In this document: in pieces, positions 7,456 to 13,769 of the stretch
How the letters are laid out: each line of letters begins with the position of its first letter
How positions within the stretch are numbered: the first letter of the stretch is position 1
Source of the DNA: JASGDB01 sp049841315
Lineage (GTDB): Bacteria; Bacteroidota; Bacteroidia; Flavobacteriales; Weeksellaceae
Reading direction: 5' to 3'
Length of the DNA: 14,624 bases
NCBI GenBank assembly: GCA_049841315.1
Contig: JASGDB010000147.1
Span: 1-14,624 of the forward strand
Translations under genes and position numbers: made by a program
The notes under the pieces: model-generated
The model's database searches: none
What the model was told of the DNA's origin: nothing
What the model saw: the letters and a program-made list of their open reading frames with translations, nothing else

Positions 7456-8847
7456 ATGGATTCATCACGACGCACATTTATCAAAACAGCAGCATTGGCT
7501 GGATTAGGAACAATGCTGATTCCCAATACGCTTTTCGGAAACACATTCCGTTTTTCTTCGGATAAAAAAGTAAGAATCGGAATGATTGGAGTCGGACTTC
7601 GCGGACAAAGCAACCTCAATATTCTCGCCAAAAGAGATGATGTGGAAATCGTGGCTTTTGCAGACCCAAACTCGAAAATGATGACTTCCGCACAAAAAAT
7701 CCTCGAAAAGAACAAAAGACCGAAAGCACAGGAATTCGGGAACGGAGAATATGATTACCGCAATCTTCTGAAATTGCAAAACCTTGATGCCGTTATCATT
7801 TCCACACCTTGGGAATGGCACAAAATTCAGGGAATCGAAGCAATGGAGGCGAAAAAGATTGTCGGAATGGAAGTCGGCGGCGCATTGAATTTGCAGGATT
7901 GCTGGGATTATGTGAAAGCCCACGAAAAAACGGGAACTCCGCTTTTCGCAATGGAAAATGTTTGTTACCGCCGTGATGTAATGGCTGTTCTGAATATGGT
8001 ACGGAAAGGAATGTTCGGCGAACTGATTCACGGAGAAGGCGGTTACAAGCACGATTTGAGAGGTGTTCTTTTCAATGATGGCGAAACTCCGTACAATTCG
8101 GGAGTGGAATTCGGGGAAAAAGGATTTAGCGAAGCGAAATGGAGAACCGAACATTACGTCAAAAGAAATGCGGAATTGTATCCGACTCACGGATTAGGTC
8201 CGATTGCCGTTGCAATGGACATTAACAGAGGAAACCGATTGCTTTATTTGTCTTCTTTTTCTTCAAAAGCGAGAGGACTTCACGAATACATTGTCAATCA
8301 TCCGAAAGGCGGAAAAAATCATCCGAATGCAAAAGTGAAATTCAAACAAGGTGATGTCGTAACCACGCAAATCGCCTGTGCAAACGGAGAAACCATTTTG
8401 CTGACACACGATACAAGTTTGCAACGTCCGTATAATTTAGGTTTCAAAGTTCAGGGAACGAAAGGACTTTGGGAAGATTTCGGATGGGGAGAATTCAATC
8501 AGGGAAATATTTATTTTGAAGATTTGATGAAGCATTCTCATCGTTTTGAAAACACCGAAAAATGGATGAAAGAATACGACCACCCTCTTTGGAAAAAATA
8601 CGAACATCTTGCAGAAGGAGCAGGACACGGCGGAATGGACTGGTTCCTCATTAACACCTTTATCGAATGTATCAAACGAAACGCGGAATTTCCAATGGAT
8701 GTTTATGATTTGGCAACGTGGTATTCCATTACGCCTTTAAGTGAAAAATCTATTGCGAAAAACGGAAAAGTGATGCAAATACCGGATTTTACGAAAGGGA
8801 AATGGGAGAACAGGAAAGCGGTTTTTGGGTTTGGGGAAGAGTATTGA
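7456..8847 (+). CDS. GH109 glycosidase (Gfo/Idh/MocA fold, NAD-dependent), probable alpha-N-acetylgalactosaminidase
   Basis: 463 residues. The N-terminus MDSSRRTFIKTAALAGLGTML is a twin-arginine signal (SRRTFIK), indicating Tat export of a folded enzyme with its cofactor. The NAD-binding loop GVGLRG is at 45-50, followed by VEIVAFADPN. Family signatures are STPWEWH, GMEVGGAL, ENVCYRRDVMAVLNMVRKGMFGELIHG, ELYPTHGLGP (Y242, H245 in the active-site motif), THDTSLQRPYNLGFKVQG, GAGHGGMD and VYDLATWYSITPLSEKS. As I recall it, the E. meningoseptica enzyme that founded GH109 shares these segments almost word for word. Known GH109 enzymes cleave terminal alpha-GalNAc by an NAD-dependent redox mechanism. 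The specificity of this homologue is inferred, since many GH109 relatives are uncharacterised. It appears monocistronic or leads the following genes after a 71-base gap. Confidence 0.88.
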   Translation: MDSSRRTFIKTAALAGLGTMLIPNTLFGNTFRFSSDKKVRIGMIGVGLRGQSNLNILAKRDDVEIVAFADPNSKMMTSAQKILEKNKRPKAQEFGNGEYDYRNLLKLQNLDAVIISTPWEWHKIQGIEAMEAKKIVGMEVGGALNLQDCWDYVKAHEKTGTPLFAMENVCYRRDVMAVLNMVRKGMFGELIHGEGGYKHDLRGVLFNDGETPYNSGVEFGEKGFSEAKWRTEHYVKRNAELYPTHGLGPIAVAMDINRGNRLLYLSSFSSKARGLHEYIVNHPKGGKNHPNAKVKFKQGDVVTTQIACANGETILLTHDTSLQRPYNLGFKVQGTKGLWEDFGWGEFNQGNIYFEDLMKHSHRFENTEKWMKEYDHPLWKKYEHLAEGAGHGGMDWFLINTFIECIKRNAEFPMDVYDLATWYSITPLSEKSIAKNGKVMQIPDFTKGKWENRKAVFGFGEEY

Positions 8848-8918
8848 AAATAATTTTAGGAGTTTACAAAACAGCAATAAAATATTCATAATATACTATT
8901 AAATGTTTACGACAAACA

Positions 8919-9386
8919 ATGACACTTTTAAAGGACTTTAGACATATCATTTTATACGGACTTATTTTAGCGGTTTTGGTTTTCGCTCTAAAATGGCTTC
9001 AATGGAAATTTTTAATCGCTGACAATTCCATTGACATTTACATCGGACTTGTGTCTGTGTTTTTTACGGTCTTGGGAATTTGGATTGCTACCCAAATTGT
9101 GAAACCCAAAGTTCAAACCGTAATTGTAGAAAAAGAAATTATTGTAACGCAACCCGAAGAATTTATCATCAACGAAACCGAACTTAAAAAACTCAATTTA
9201 AACAGTCGGGAATATGAAGTTTTACAACTTTTGACGAAAGGACACAGCAATGCCGACATTGCACAAACACTGTTTCTCTCTTTGAGCACCATAAAAACAC
9301 ACGTTTCCAACCTCTATTTTAAAATGGACGTAAAAAGCAGGACACAAGCAATAGAAAAAGCCAAACGACTGAAAATCATTGAATAG
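8919..9386 (+). CDS. Membrane-anchored LuxR-type helix-turn-helix regulator
   Basis: 155 residues. Two hydrophobic helices come first (about 8-28, IILYGLILAVLVFALKWLQW, and about 38-59, IYIGLVSVFFTVLGIWIATQI). A short linker rich in V, I and E follows, then a LuxR/GerE DNA-binding domain at about 92-155 (LNSREYEVLQLLTKGHSNADIAQTLF, STIKTHVSNLYFKMDV). There is no receiver or ligand-binding domain, so it is not a classical response regulator; the DNA-binding domain would be held at the inner face of the membrane. It is followed after 114 bases by a DUF4199 membrane protein gene. From memory, this pairing recurs in Bacteroidetes, which suggests a functional unit. The paired sites between the two genes (9394-9444) are candidate operators for it. 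Confidence 0.88.
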   Translation: MTLLKDFRHIILYGLILAVLVFALKWLQWKFLIADNSIDIYIGLVSVFFTVLGIWIATQIVKPKVQTVIVEKEIIVTQPEEFIINETELKKLNLNSREYEVLQLLTKGHSNADIAQTLFLSLSTIKTHVSNLYFKMDVKSRTQAIEKAKRLKIIE

Positions 9387-9393
9387 ACTTGCT

Positions 9394-9444
9394 CATACTT
9401 TGGTATTAAACTCGTTGAAAATTAAATTTCGGTACTAAAGTATG
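9394..9444. promoter_or_regulatory. Paired palindromic sites between the LuxR-type gene and DUF4199 gene
   Basis: Two 12-mers TTyGGTAyTAAA lie at 9399-9410 (TTTGGTATTAAA) and 9428-9439 (TTCGGTACTAAA), 29 bases apart or about three helical turns. Each is close to the palindrome TTTAGTACTAAA. The same stretch also forms an inverted repeat: CATACTTTGGTA (9394-9405) against TACTAAAGTATG (9433-9444), 11 of 12 matching. They end about 30 bases before the -7 element at 9468, a usual place for activator binding. Confidence 0.5.
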
Positions 9445-9467
9445 ATAACAATTGCAGCACCGGATTT

Positions 9468-9475
9468 TAGTTTTG
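9468..9475 (+). promoter_or_regulatory. Candidate -7 element TAGTTTTG for the DUF4199 gene
   Basis: An exact TAnnTTTG match ending 25 bases before the ATG at 9501, giving a leader of about 20 bases. The nearest upstream TTG (9452-9454) leaves a 13-base spacer, short for a -33 element. A weak -33 would fit dependence on an activator bound at 9399-9439. Confidence 0.4.
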
Positions 9476-9500
9476 TGGCGAATTTTAAACATTTAAACAA

Positions 9501-10007
9501 ATGAAAAAAATAGTATTAGTTTTTGGCTTAATCATCGGTGCGGTGTTTTGTGCCAACATTGGTTTTATGATTTATTGGATGTACCACAATCCAAATTTAA
9601 AAAGCAACGACATTGTAGGTTATGCTGCAATGGTTCTTGTTTTTTCGCTCATATTCTTCGGAACAAGAAATTACAGAAACAAACATCTTGGCGGTTATAT
9701 CACATTTGGTAAAGCGTTTAAAACAGGTGCTTTAATTGCGTTAGTCGGCTCAACGATATACGTTTTGGCTTGGTTGTTTTGTTATTATTTATTCGTTCCC
9801 GATTTTATGGACGTTTATTCGGATTATGTGTTGAAAAACTGTACACCTGACGACTTGCCAGCCAAAACAAAAGAAATGGCAAACTTCAAAGAGATGTACA
9901 AAAACCCGCTGTTCGTAATTTTGATTACCTATTCCGAAGTGTTGCCCATCGGTTTGGTGGTTGCTCTTGTGAGTGCCTTGATTTTAAAAAGGAAAAATAA
10001 AAATTGA
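9501..10007 (+). CDS. DUF4199 family integral membrane protein
   Basis: 168 residues with four predicted membrane helices: about 4-26 (IVLVFGLIIGAVFCANIGFM), 40-56 (GYAAMVLVFSLIFFGTRNY), 70-92 (TGALIALVGSTIYVLAWLFC) and 136-160 (FVILITYSEVLPIGLVVALV). Conserved DUF4199 features are FGTRNYRNKHLGGYITFGKAFKTG after helix two and a loop between helices three and four rich in charged residues. The function of the family is unknown. It is probably expressed from its own promoter under the LuxR-type protein upstream. Its stop codon overlaps the ATG of the acetyltransferase by one base (TGATG), so the two are translationally coupled. Confidence 0.88.
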   Translation: MKKIVLVFGLIIGAVFCANIGFMIYWMYHNPNLKSNDIVGYAAMVLVFSLIFFGTRNYRNKHLGGYITFGKAFKTGALIALVGSTIYVLAWLFCYYLFVPDFMDVYSDYVLKNCTPDDLPAKTKEMANFKEMYKNPLFVILITYSEVLPIGLVVALVSALILKRKNKN

Positions 10008-10492
10008 TGACGACACTTCATTCTGATATAAAACTTAGACCTGCAGAAATAGCGGATTTGGACACTTTATTTGAATTTCAACTTGACGAAGAAGGCGGAT
10101 ATTTAGCCGCATTTATGCCAGAAAACCATAAAGACAAGACCGCATATATTGACAAATACACTAAACTGCTAAACGACCCAACTGTAAATAATCAAACAAT
10201 TACACTTAACAACAAAATTGTAGGAAGCATTGCTAAATTTGTAATGTTTGGCGACAATGAGATAACCTATTGGATTGACAAACAATTTTGGGGCAAAGGC
10301 ATTACAACTTCCGCACTAAAAAAGTTCTTGACAATAGAAAATAGCAGACCAATTTTCGGAAGAGTTGCGTTTGACAATTTTGGTTCACAGAAAGTTTTAG
10401 AAAAATGTGGCTTCGTTAAAGTCGGTACGGACAAAGGTTTTGCTAATGCAAGGCAAAAAGAAATTGAAGAATTTATTTACAAACTGAATTAA
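10007..10492 (+). CDS. GNAT family N-acetyltransferase (RimJ/RimL type)
   Basis: 161 residues from ATG at 10007. A TTG one codon earlier would also be in frame but the TGATG overlap favours the ATG. The acetyl-CoA-binding motif A region is DKQFWGKGITTSALKKFL (pyrophosphate loop at about 93-98). The C-terminal NFGSQKVLEKCGFVKVG is typical of the RimJ/RimL (Acetyltransf_3) branch, as is the opening IKLRPAEIADLDTLFEF. Length is usual for the family. The acceptor is unknown: a small molecule or protein N-terminus is possible. It is coupled to the DUF4199 gene and followed after seven bases by the DUF2200 gene. Confidence 0.88.
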   Translation: MTTLHSDIKLRPAEIADLDTLFEFQLDEEGGYLAAFMPENHKDKTAYIDKYTKLLNDPTVNNQTITLNNKIVGSIAKFVMFGDNEITYWIDKQFWGKGITTSALKKFLTIENSRPIFGRVAFDNFGSQKVLEKCGFVKVGTDKGFANARQKEIEEFIYKLN

Positions 10493-10499
10493 GCACATA

Positions 10500-10856
10500 A
10501 TGCACGAAAAAAATAAGGAACGGGTTTACAAAATGTCTTTTGCAAGTGTGTATCCGCATTACATTACAAAAGCTGAAAATAAAGGACGAACCAAAGCCGA
10601 AGTGAACGAAATCATTTTTTGGCTGACAGGATATGACGAGAAAACATTACAAAAACATCTTGACAGCAAAACCAATTTTGAAGACTTTTTCAATCAGGCA
10701 AACATCAACCCGAACGCATCAAAAATAACAGGTGTCATTTGCGGTTATCGGGTAGAAGAAATTGAAGAAAAGCTGACACGTGAAATCCGGTATTTAGACA
10801 AACTCATTGATGAATTAGCAAAAGGAAAAGCAATGGAAAAAATTTTGAGAAAATAA
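10500..10856 (+). CDS. DUF2200 family protein
   Basis: 118 residues, soluble. DUF2200 signatures are RVYKMSFASVYPHYITKAENKGRTK (about 8-32), IIFWLTGYDEKTL, NPNASKITGVICGYRVEEIE and the C-terminal IRYLDKLIDELAKGKAMEKILR. The length is usual for the family and the start is supported by the usual short charged stretch before RVYKMSF. The function of the family is not known. It is probably the last original gene of the DUF4199-GNAT-DUF2200 group. The next intact gene in an undisturbed arrangement would be the nucleotidyltransferase, whose orphan start lies 24 bases downstream. Confidence 0.88.
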   Translation: MHEKNKERVYKMSFASVYPHYITKAENKGRTKAEVNEIIFWLTGYDEKTLQKHLDSKTNFEDFFNQANINPNASKITGVICGYRVEEIEEKLTREIRYLDKLIDELAKGKAMEKILRK

Positions 10857-10874
10857 CCCGACAAAAAATCAGTC

Positions 10875-10901
10875 AGAATAATGCCGGAAAATAAAACCAC
10901 A
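10875..10901 (+). repeat. 27-bp direct repeat, left copy: orphan 5' end of the nucleotidyltransferase gene
   Basis: Identical over 27 bases to 11574-11600. It contains ATG at 10881 and reads MPENKTTDKK then TAA at 10911-10913, against MPENKTTKKS in the intact gene. Beyond the exact repeat, similarity continues for seven more bases if one codon (GAT, 10902-10904) is skipped. It is best read as a stranded start of the downstream gene left by insertion of the toxin-antitoxin module. Confidence 0.85.
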
Positions 10902-10917
10902 GATAAAAAATAATTTG

Positions 10918-10925
10918 TATTTTTG
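10918..10925 (+). promoter_or_regulatory. Candidate -7 element TATTTTTG for mntA-hepT
   Basis: An exact TAnnTTTG match just inside the left repeat, ending 21 bases before the mntA ATG at 10947. No good -33 TTG lies at the usual spacing. If used, the toxin-antitoxin module has its own promoter. Confidence 0.35.
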
Positions 10926-10946
10926 ATTACCTTAAATTCAACAAAA

Positions 10947-11252
10947 ATGGAACAGGTTATTGAAGAATATGCGGAAAAAATTTCGGCTTTATGCAAAAAT
11001 CATAAAGTGAAAACGCTGTATGCTTTCGGCTCTGTTTTAACCACTGAATTTAATGATGAAAGCGACATAGATTTCATTGTGGATTTTCTTCCTCAGGATG
11101 TTTTGGAATATGCAGACAATTATTATGCTTTGAAATTCGCTCTTGAAGAAATACTGAAACGGGAAATTGATTTACTGGAAAAAAAAGCCATTAAAAATCC
11201 ATATTTCAGGCAAGTTATCGATGAAACCAAACAACTGATTTATGGATATTGA
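10947..11252 (+). CDS. mntA: MntA-type nucleotidyltransferase antitoxin (MNT domain)
   Basis: 101 residues from ATG at 10947. An in-frame TTG at 10923 would add eight residues but overlaps the candidate -7 element and is less likely. The MNT signature GSx10DxD is exact: G28-S29, then D40 and D42 in FGSVLTTEFNDESDIDFIV; a third acidic residue is D75 in KREIDLLE. In studied systems MntA neutralises its HEPN partner by transferring AMP groups to a tyrosine of the toxin. The gene overlaps hepT by 11 bases, the standard arrangement. It acts in the cytoplasm, as a type VII toxin-antitoxin component by current naming. The module lies between the two copies of a 27-bp repeat. Confidence 0.9.
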   Translation: MEQVIEEYAEKISALCKNHKVKTLYAFGSVLTTEFNDESDIDFIVDFLPQDVLEYADNYYALKFALEEILKREIDLLEKKAIKNPYFRQVIDETKQLIYGY

Positions 11253-11580
11253 AACAAAATCCCGGCTTTATGACATTCTGAATGCCATCAATGAAATTGA
11301 AAGTTATTTTATTGATTCTCCAAAAATGTTTCAAAAATTTCAGGATGATTTAAGGACAAAACGTGCAATCGAGCGAAATATTGAAATTATCGGGGAAGCA
11401 ATGAGCCGGATATTGAAAAATAATGAATCGGTTCAAATTACAGATTCTAGGAAAATTGTGGATGTAAGAAACCGAATAATTCACGGATATGACACAGTTT
11501 CCGATGATATTCTTTGGGCAATCGTAATCAGACATTTGCCGGTTTTGCAAGATGAAGTGGAAAAATTGCTTGAAGAATAA
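11242..11580 (+). CDS. hepT: HepT-type HEPN toxin, DUF86 family ribonuclease
   Basis: 112 residues, all helical in character. The catalytic motif Rx4HxY is intact: R76, H81 and Y83 in DVRNRIIHGYD. Y83 is the tyrosine that MntA AMPylates in characterised pairs. Other family segments are KRAIERNIEIIGEAMSRIL and DDILWAIVIRHLPVLQDEVEKLL. HepT enzymes are RNases that act on tRNA or mRNA. Since the active-site residues are present, the toxin is probably functional. Its stop TAA (11578-11580) lies inside the right 27-bp repeat and shares one base with the ATG of the nucleotidyltransferase (TAATG), so that gene is now coupled to hepT. Confidence 0.92.
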   Translation: MDIETKSRLYDILNAINEIESYFIDSPKMFQKFQDDLRTKRAIERNIEIIGEAMSRILKNNESVQITDSRKIVDVRNRIIHGYDTVSDDILWAIVIRHLPVLQDEVEKLLEE

Positions 11581-11600
11581 TGCCGGAAAATAAAACCACA
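11574..11600 (+). repeat. 27-bp direct repeat, right copy
   Basis: Exact copy of 10875-10901, 699 bases downstream. It covers the last codons and stop of hepT and the first seven codons of the nucleotidyltransferase. One repeat unit (10875-11573) therefore holds the whole mntA-hepT module except the final stop region. Confidence 0.9.
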
Positions 11601-12494
11601 AAAAAATCACTCCTCTTCCTTGCAGGAGGTTTGGGAAGCCGTTACAACGGACTGAAACAGGTGGAAGGAATTCTTGCCAACAACTCCCCGATTCTGGAAT
11701 ATTCGCTTTTTGATGCAATTCGGGCGGGATTTAATAAGTTCGTGTTCATCATCAATGCTTCCGTTCCGCAGACTTTTATTCTAAAAATTTCCGAAATTCT
11801 GGAAAAACGGAATCTGGAATTTCACTGGATTGTTCAGAGCATCACGGATTTTGTTCCCGAAACATTCGTCACCGAAAACCGCATAAAACCTTTCGGAACG
11901 GGACACGCCGTTTTGTGTGCGAAAAATGTGATTAATGAAAATTTTCTCGTCATCAATGCCGATGATTTTTATGGGGAAAATTCTTTTGAAACCGCTTCAA
12001 AATTAATGGAAAACATCACTTCCGAAAATTACGCAACGATTGCTTTTCCTCTGAAAAACACACTCAGCAAAAACGGAAGCGTTTCCCGCGGAATCTGCGG
12101 AATCAATAAAAACGGAAACCTGAAATCCATTGAAGAACTGACCAAAATACAATCCGAAAACTCCGAAATCTTTGCGGAAACTTCCAACGGGAAAAGAATA
12201 CTTAATCCCGATGATTTGGTTTCGATGAACTTCTGGATGTTTCATTCGTTATTTTTCCGGTTTTTGGAAAGGGATTTTAAGGAGTTTATCGACAAAAATC
12301 CCGATGAAAAACAGGAGTTTTTTCTTCCGTCCATTGTCGGGAAATGTATCGAGGAAAATGAAATTTCCGTTTCCGTAAACGTTTCGGACGAAATCTGGAA
12401 AGGCGTAACCTATCCCGAAGACAAAGCGGAAGTTCAGGAATTTCTGAAAGAAAAAATAAAGAATGGGATTTATCCTGAAAATTTATGGAATTAA
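11580..12494 (+). CDS. Sugar-1-phosphate nucleotidyltransferase (NTP_transferase fold)
   Basis: 304 residues. The nucleotide-binding signature LAGGLGSRYNGLKQ is at 14-27, the substrate loop IKPFGTGHAVLCAK at 103-116 and the metal-binding VINADDFYG at about 126-133 (D128/D129). These place it with RmlA, GlmU and MurU-type enzymes that form an NDP-sugar and pyrophosphate from a sugar 1-phosphate and an NTP. There is no C-terminal acyltransferase repeat, so it is not GlmU. Its last ten bases overlap the start of a NahK-like sugar 1-kinase, which strongly suggests that the kinase product is its substrate (for example GalNAc-1-P or GlcNAc-1-P giving a UDP-sugar; the base is inferred). MurU of cell-wall recycling is the main alternative. 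The coding start is duplicated at 10881. Confidence 0.85.
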   Translation: MPENKTTKKSLLFLAGGLGSRYNGLKQVEGILANNSPILEYSLFDAIRAGFNKFVFIINASVPQTFILKISEILEKRNLEFHWIVQSITDFVPETFVTENRIKPFGTGHAVLCAKNVINENFLVINADDFYGENSFETASKLMENITSENYATIAFPLKNTLSKNGSVSRGICGINKNGNLKSIEELTKIQSENSEIFAETSNGKRILNPDDLVSMNFWMFHSLFFRFLERDFKEFIDKNPDEKQEFFLPSIVGKCIEENEISVSVNVSDEIWKGVTYPEDKAEVQEFLKEKIKNGIYPENLWN

Positions 12495-13486
12495 AAGCAG
12501 TTATTTCAGCATTCATCGGAGAACAGAACTATTCCGTTTCAGCGATTGACAACGGTTTAATTAATCATACTTATTTGATAGAAACAGAAAATAAAAAATA
12601 CATTCTTCAAAAAATCAACACCGATATTTTTAAAAATCCGCAATCCATTATCAGTAATCATTTGGCTGTAAATTCCGTTCTGAAAAATTCGGATTATTCA
12701 CGGAAAATTGTTGATTTGATTCCTGCCCGAAACGGAACATTTCTTGTCAATCAAAAATGGAGAATGTTGGAATTTATTGAAAATTCCGTAACGCATCTGA
12801 AAGTTCCGAATCCCGAAACGGCTTTTGAATCGGCGAAATGTTTCAGCGAATTTTATTCGGTTTTAAATTCAGAATCCATTCATTTGGAAGAAACGCTTAC
12901 CGGTTTTATCGACTTCGAAAAACGGATTTCCGATTATCAAACCGCTTTAAAAAATGCTTCCGAAGAACTGAAAACCAATGCAGAAAAAGAAATCGATTTC
13001 ATCAATTCACATCTGGATTTACCCGAAAAATGGATTGAACTTCAACGCAAAAACGCTTTACCAAAACGAGTAATTCACGCCGACCCGAAAATTTCAAATA
13101 TTCTGTTTGATAAAAACGAAAATGCTGTCGCTGTGATTGATTTGGATACGGTAATGACTTCTACCCTGCTCTACGATTTCGGCGATATGATTCGCTCCTA
13201 CTGCAATCTGACCGATGAAGACGATGCGAATTTGGAAAAAAATTTCAGTCCGGAAATTTACGATTCCGTGAAAAAAGGGTTTCTGTTTCATCTCGAAAAC
13301 CTGCTTTCAGAAACGGAAAAACAGCTTTTGGAGTACGCACCGAAAGTGGTTATTTACATTCAGGCAGTTCGGTTTTTAACGGATTATCTCAACGGAAATC
13401 TTTATTATTCCGTGAAATATGAAAATCACAATATAGACAGAACAAGGAATCAGATCAATCTGTTGGGGAATATTCTTAGAAAATAA
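12485..13486 (+). CDS. nahK: NahK-like N-acetylhexosamine 1-kinase (APH/choline kinase fold)
   Basis: 333 residues, near the usual length of NahK. The nucleotide-binding start DNGLINHTYLIET and YILQKINTDIF (about 22-49) is followed by the catalytic loop VIHADPKISNILFD (H198, D200, K202, N205). The metal-binding IDLDT has D219 in place of the usual DFG/IDW aspartate, and LLYDFGDMIRS and FLTDYLNGNLYYSVKYENHNIDRTR close the domain. As I recall it, the bifidobacterial NahK, which makes GlcNAc/GalNAc 1-phosphate, carries near-matching versions of these blocks; AmgK of MurNAc recycling is more distant. It overlaps the nucleotidyltransferase by ten bases. The reaction is inferred as ATP-dependent anomeric phosphorylation of an N-acetylhexosamine. 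A strong terminator follows. Confidence 0.85.
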   Translation: MELKAVISAFIGEQNYSVSAIDNGLINHTYLIETENKKYILQKINTDIFKNPQSIISNHLAVNSVLKNSDYSRKIVDLIPARNGTFLVNQKWRMLEFIENSVTHLKVPNPETAFESAKCFSEFYSVLNSESIHLEETLTGFIDFEKRISDYQTALKNASEELKTNAEKEIDFINSHLDLPEKWIELQRKNALPKRVIHADPKISNILFDKNENAVAVIDLDTVMTSTLLYDFGDMIRSYCNLTDEDDANLEKNFSPEIYDSVKKGFLFHLENLLSETEKQLLEYAPKVVIYIQAVRFLTDYLNGNLYYSVKYENHNIDRTRNQINLLGNILRK

Positions 13487-13502
13487 TGGTTCTTCGACAA
13501 AA

Positions 13503-13526
13503 AAAAGCTCCTTTTAAGGAGCTTTT
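13503..13526. terminator. Bidirectional intrinsic terminator
   Basis: A perfect 11-bp stem AAAAGCTCCTT / AAGGAGCTTTT around a two-base loop (in practice probably a TTAA loop), with A residues before and T residues after the GC-rich core. It lies between the kinase gene (plus) and the cold-shock gene (minus), which converge on it, and can serve both. Confidence 0.88.
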
Positions 13527-13550
13527 AAACATTTATGGAAATTGAAAAAC

Positions 13551-13745
13551 TTAGGCTAATTTTACATTAACTGCGTTTAATCCTTTTTTTCCCTGTGCTA
13601 TTTCGTAAACTACTTTGTCGTTTTCGCGGATAGTTCTTGTGTTCAATCCTGTGATGTGTACGAAAATGTCCTCTCCTCCGTTGTCCGGAGTAATAAATCC
13701 GAAGCCTTTTGCTTCATTGAAAAATTTTACTGTGCCTTGTTGCAT
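13551..13745 (-). CDS. Cold-shock protein, CspA family
   Basis: 64 residues, one cold-shock domain and nothing else. It has the typical opening GTVKFFNEAKGFGFITPD (RNP1 motif KGFGFI at about 13-18), RNP2 DIFVHIT at about 26-32 and the closing GLNAVNVKL. It binds single-stranded RNA and DNA and acts as an RNA chaperone in the cytoplasm. The start codon lies 24 bases after the stop of the longer cold-shock-domain gene on the same strand, so the pair is probably one transcript ending at the terminator at 13503-13526. Cold induction is typical for some family members but not shown here. Confidence 0.95.
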   Translation of the reverse strand: MQQGTVKFFNEAKGFGFITPDNGGEDIFVHITGLNTRTIRENDKVVYEIAQGKKGLNAVNVKLA

Positions 13746-13769
13746 GGTAATTGGTATTAAAAATTGTTG

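Noticed and set aside
7504..8190. Minus-strand open frame of 228 codons opposite the GH109 gene
   Set aside because: Antisense shadow of a clearly conserved enzyme; no domain or signal recognised.
10923..10946. TTG at 10923 as start of mntA
   Set aside because: It overlaps the candidate -7 element, and the MNT domain is complete from ATG at 10947.
10875..11600. The two 27-bp copies as a CRISPR-like array or transposon ends
   Set aside because: There are only two direct copies 699 bases apart with coding sequence between them, no spacers, no inverted ends and no transposase.
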